From: Paenibacillus sp. FSL R5-0766
GTDB taxonomy: Bacteria > Bacillota > Bacilli > Paenibacillales > Paenibacillaceae
NCBI RefSeq assembly: GCF_037971845.1
Contig: NZ_CP150227.1
Coordinates: 4,030,001 to 4,094,000 of the forward strand
DNA: 64,000 nucleotides
Direction: 5' to 3'
The position numbers were made by a program, and so were the translations under genes. Numbering within the stretch: position 1 is the first letter of the stretch; every line of letters starts with the position of its first letter. Of the stretch, positions 63,736-64,000 are shown in pieces. The notes beneath the pieces were generated by a model, which made no database searches, was not told the DNA's origin, and worked only from the letters and a program-made list of their open reading frames with translations.

Positions 63736-63772
63736 CCGTCCATCTCTCCTCCTTCACCGTCCGCATGACGGC

Positions 63773-63804
63773 AAAAAGGGGCATTCCGCCGACGGAAGCC
63801 CCTT
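63773..63804 (-). terminator. terminator of the Fur-family gene
   Basis: On the minus strand GGGGC-TTCCG-TCGG-CGGAA-T-GCCCC is followed by TTTTTG. It lies between the Fur-family stop codon and the topB start. Confidence 0.88.
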
Positions 63805-63860
63805 GCTTCTGAAACTCATTATATCAGATTTTGGATTCGGGAGCACCTTCCCGAAGTGAA

Positions 63861-64000
63861 TTATCCTGCTGCCTGTTCCTTTAATACATGTTTTTGTCTG
63901 CACTCTTTGCATACACCCTGGAAATCCAGACGATGATCCGTAACAGCAAAGCCATACTGACGCTCGATTTGTTGTTCCAAACGAAGCAGACCATCTTCCA
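63861..64000 (-). CDS. Fur-family metal-dependent regulator, C-terminal part
   Basis: Only the last 46 codons are in the window. They read through QIERQYGFAVTDHRLDFQGV and then CKEC, with a charged tail ending in KEQAAG. The HRL(D/E)F-x-GVC-xx-C ending is typical of the Fur/Zur/PerR family, where the Cys pair binds a structural zinc ion. Which metal or signal it senses cannot be decided from this part; the N-terminal DNA-binding domain lies beyond the window edge. Confidence 0.8.
   Translation of the reverse strand, partial: EDGLLRLEQQIERQYGFAVTDHRLDFQGVCKECRQKHVLKEQAAG

Overview
The window looks like chromosomal DNA of a spore-forming, Gram-positive Firmicute, most probably Paenibacillus. 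Evidence: purine-rich Shine-Dalgarno sites before almost every gene, frequent TTG/GTG starts, a complete tricistronic germinant-receptor (ger) operon, CotJC-type manganese catalases and coat-F-like proteins, sigma-G and sigma-W type promoters, FMN and c-di-AMP riboswitches, and a large collagen-like (Gly-X-Thr) surface protein. The genus call is an inference from gene content; no rRNA gene is present.

Layout. 0-4 kb: partial gene, Nudix hydrolase, SUKH (SMI1/KNR4) protein, small-molecule kinase, a small Cys-containing protein with a perfect Fnr/Crp-type box, and a seven-repeat beta-propeller lipoprotein. 4.4-5.4 kb: L-lactate dehydrogenase. 5.5-12.2 kb: accessory patch with a head-only surface protein, its collagen-stalked paralogue, an IS1182-type element with a frameshifted transposase, an orphan tyrosine recombinase and a 226-bp structured inverted-repeat element that recurs in truncated form at 33.6 kb. 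12-19.7 kb: unknown protein, amidohydrolase, CGNR regulator / DinB divergent pair, an FMN riboswitch driving a DMT transporter, and an amidase. 19.8-31.4 kb: sporulation-flavoured region with DUF3231, two Mn-catalases, two coat-F-like proteins, gerA-gerC-gerB behind a sigma-G promoter, a Gln-rich protein, YqcI, two LysE-type exporters and an amino-acid permease. 31.8-38 kb: aldo/keto reductase, SDR, GNAT, XerS-type recombinase, mobB-moeA, HNH protein. 38.2-41.1 kb: sigma-W-type envelope-stress operon pspA-DUF350-DUF4178-DUF4247. 41.2-46.8 kb: polysaccharide deacetylase, c-di-AMP-riboswitch-controlled LysM-3D protein, glnQ plus a fused binding-protein/permease, and a divergent M20 peptidase. 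47-53.8 kb: alpha-glucan metabolism (neopullulanase, glgA, glgB, divergent glgC). 53.9-59.4 kb: two-component system with an FG-GAP lipoprotein, an orphan PhnC-like ATPase and an MFS transporter. 59.6-64 kb: HTH regulator, HAD phosphatase, topoisomerase III, and the tail of a Fur-family regulator.

Genes that work together: gerA/C/B form a germinant receptor expected in the spore inner membrane; coat and catalase proteins would be made in the same differentiation programme; glgC-glgB-glgA make glycogen while the neopullulanase degrades alpha-glucans; mobB/moeA finish molybdenum cofactor; PspA and its three partners form a membrane-stress module; glnQ and the SBP-permease fusion form one amino-acid importer facing a peptidase that could supply its substrate.

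Most interesting items: (i) the orphan ATPase / FG-GAP lipoprotein / two-component operon, whose ATPase appears to lack the switch histidine; (ii) the collagen-fibre plus head-only protein pair; (iii) the 226-bp structured repeat; (iv) an exact Fnr-type box at -41.5 of a small Cys protein; (v) an FMN riboswitch controlling a DMT-family transporter. All assignments come from reading the sequence by eye; no database search was run.
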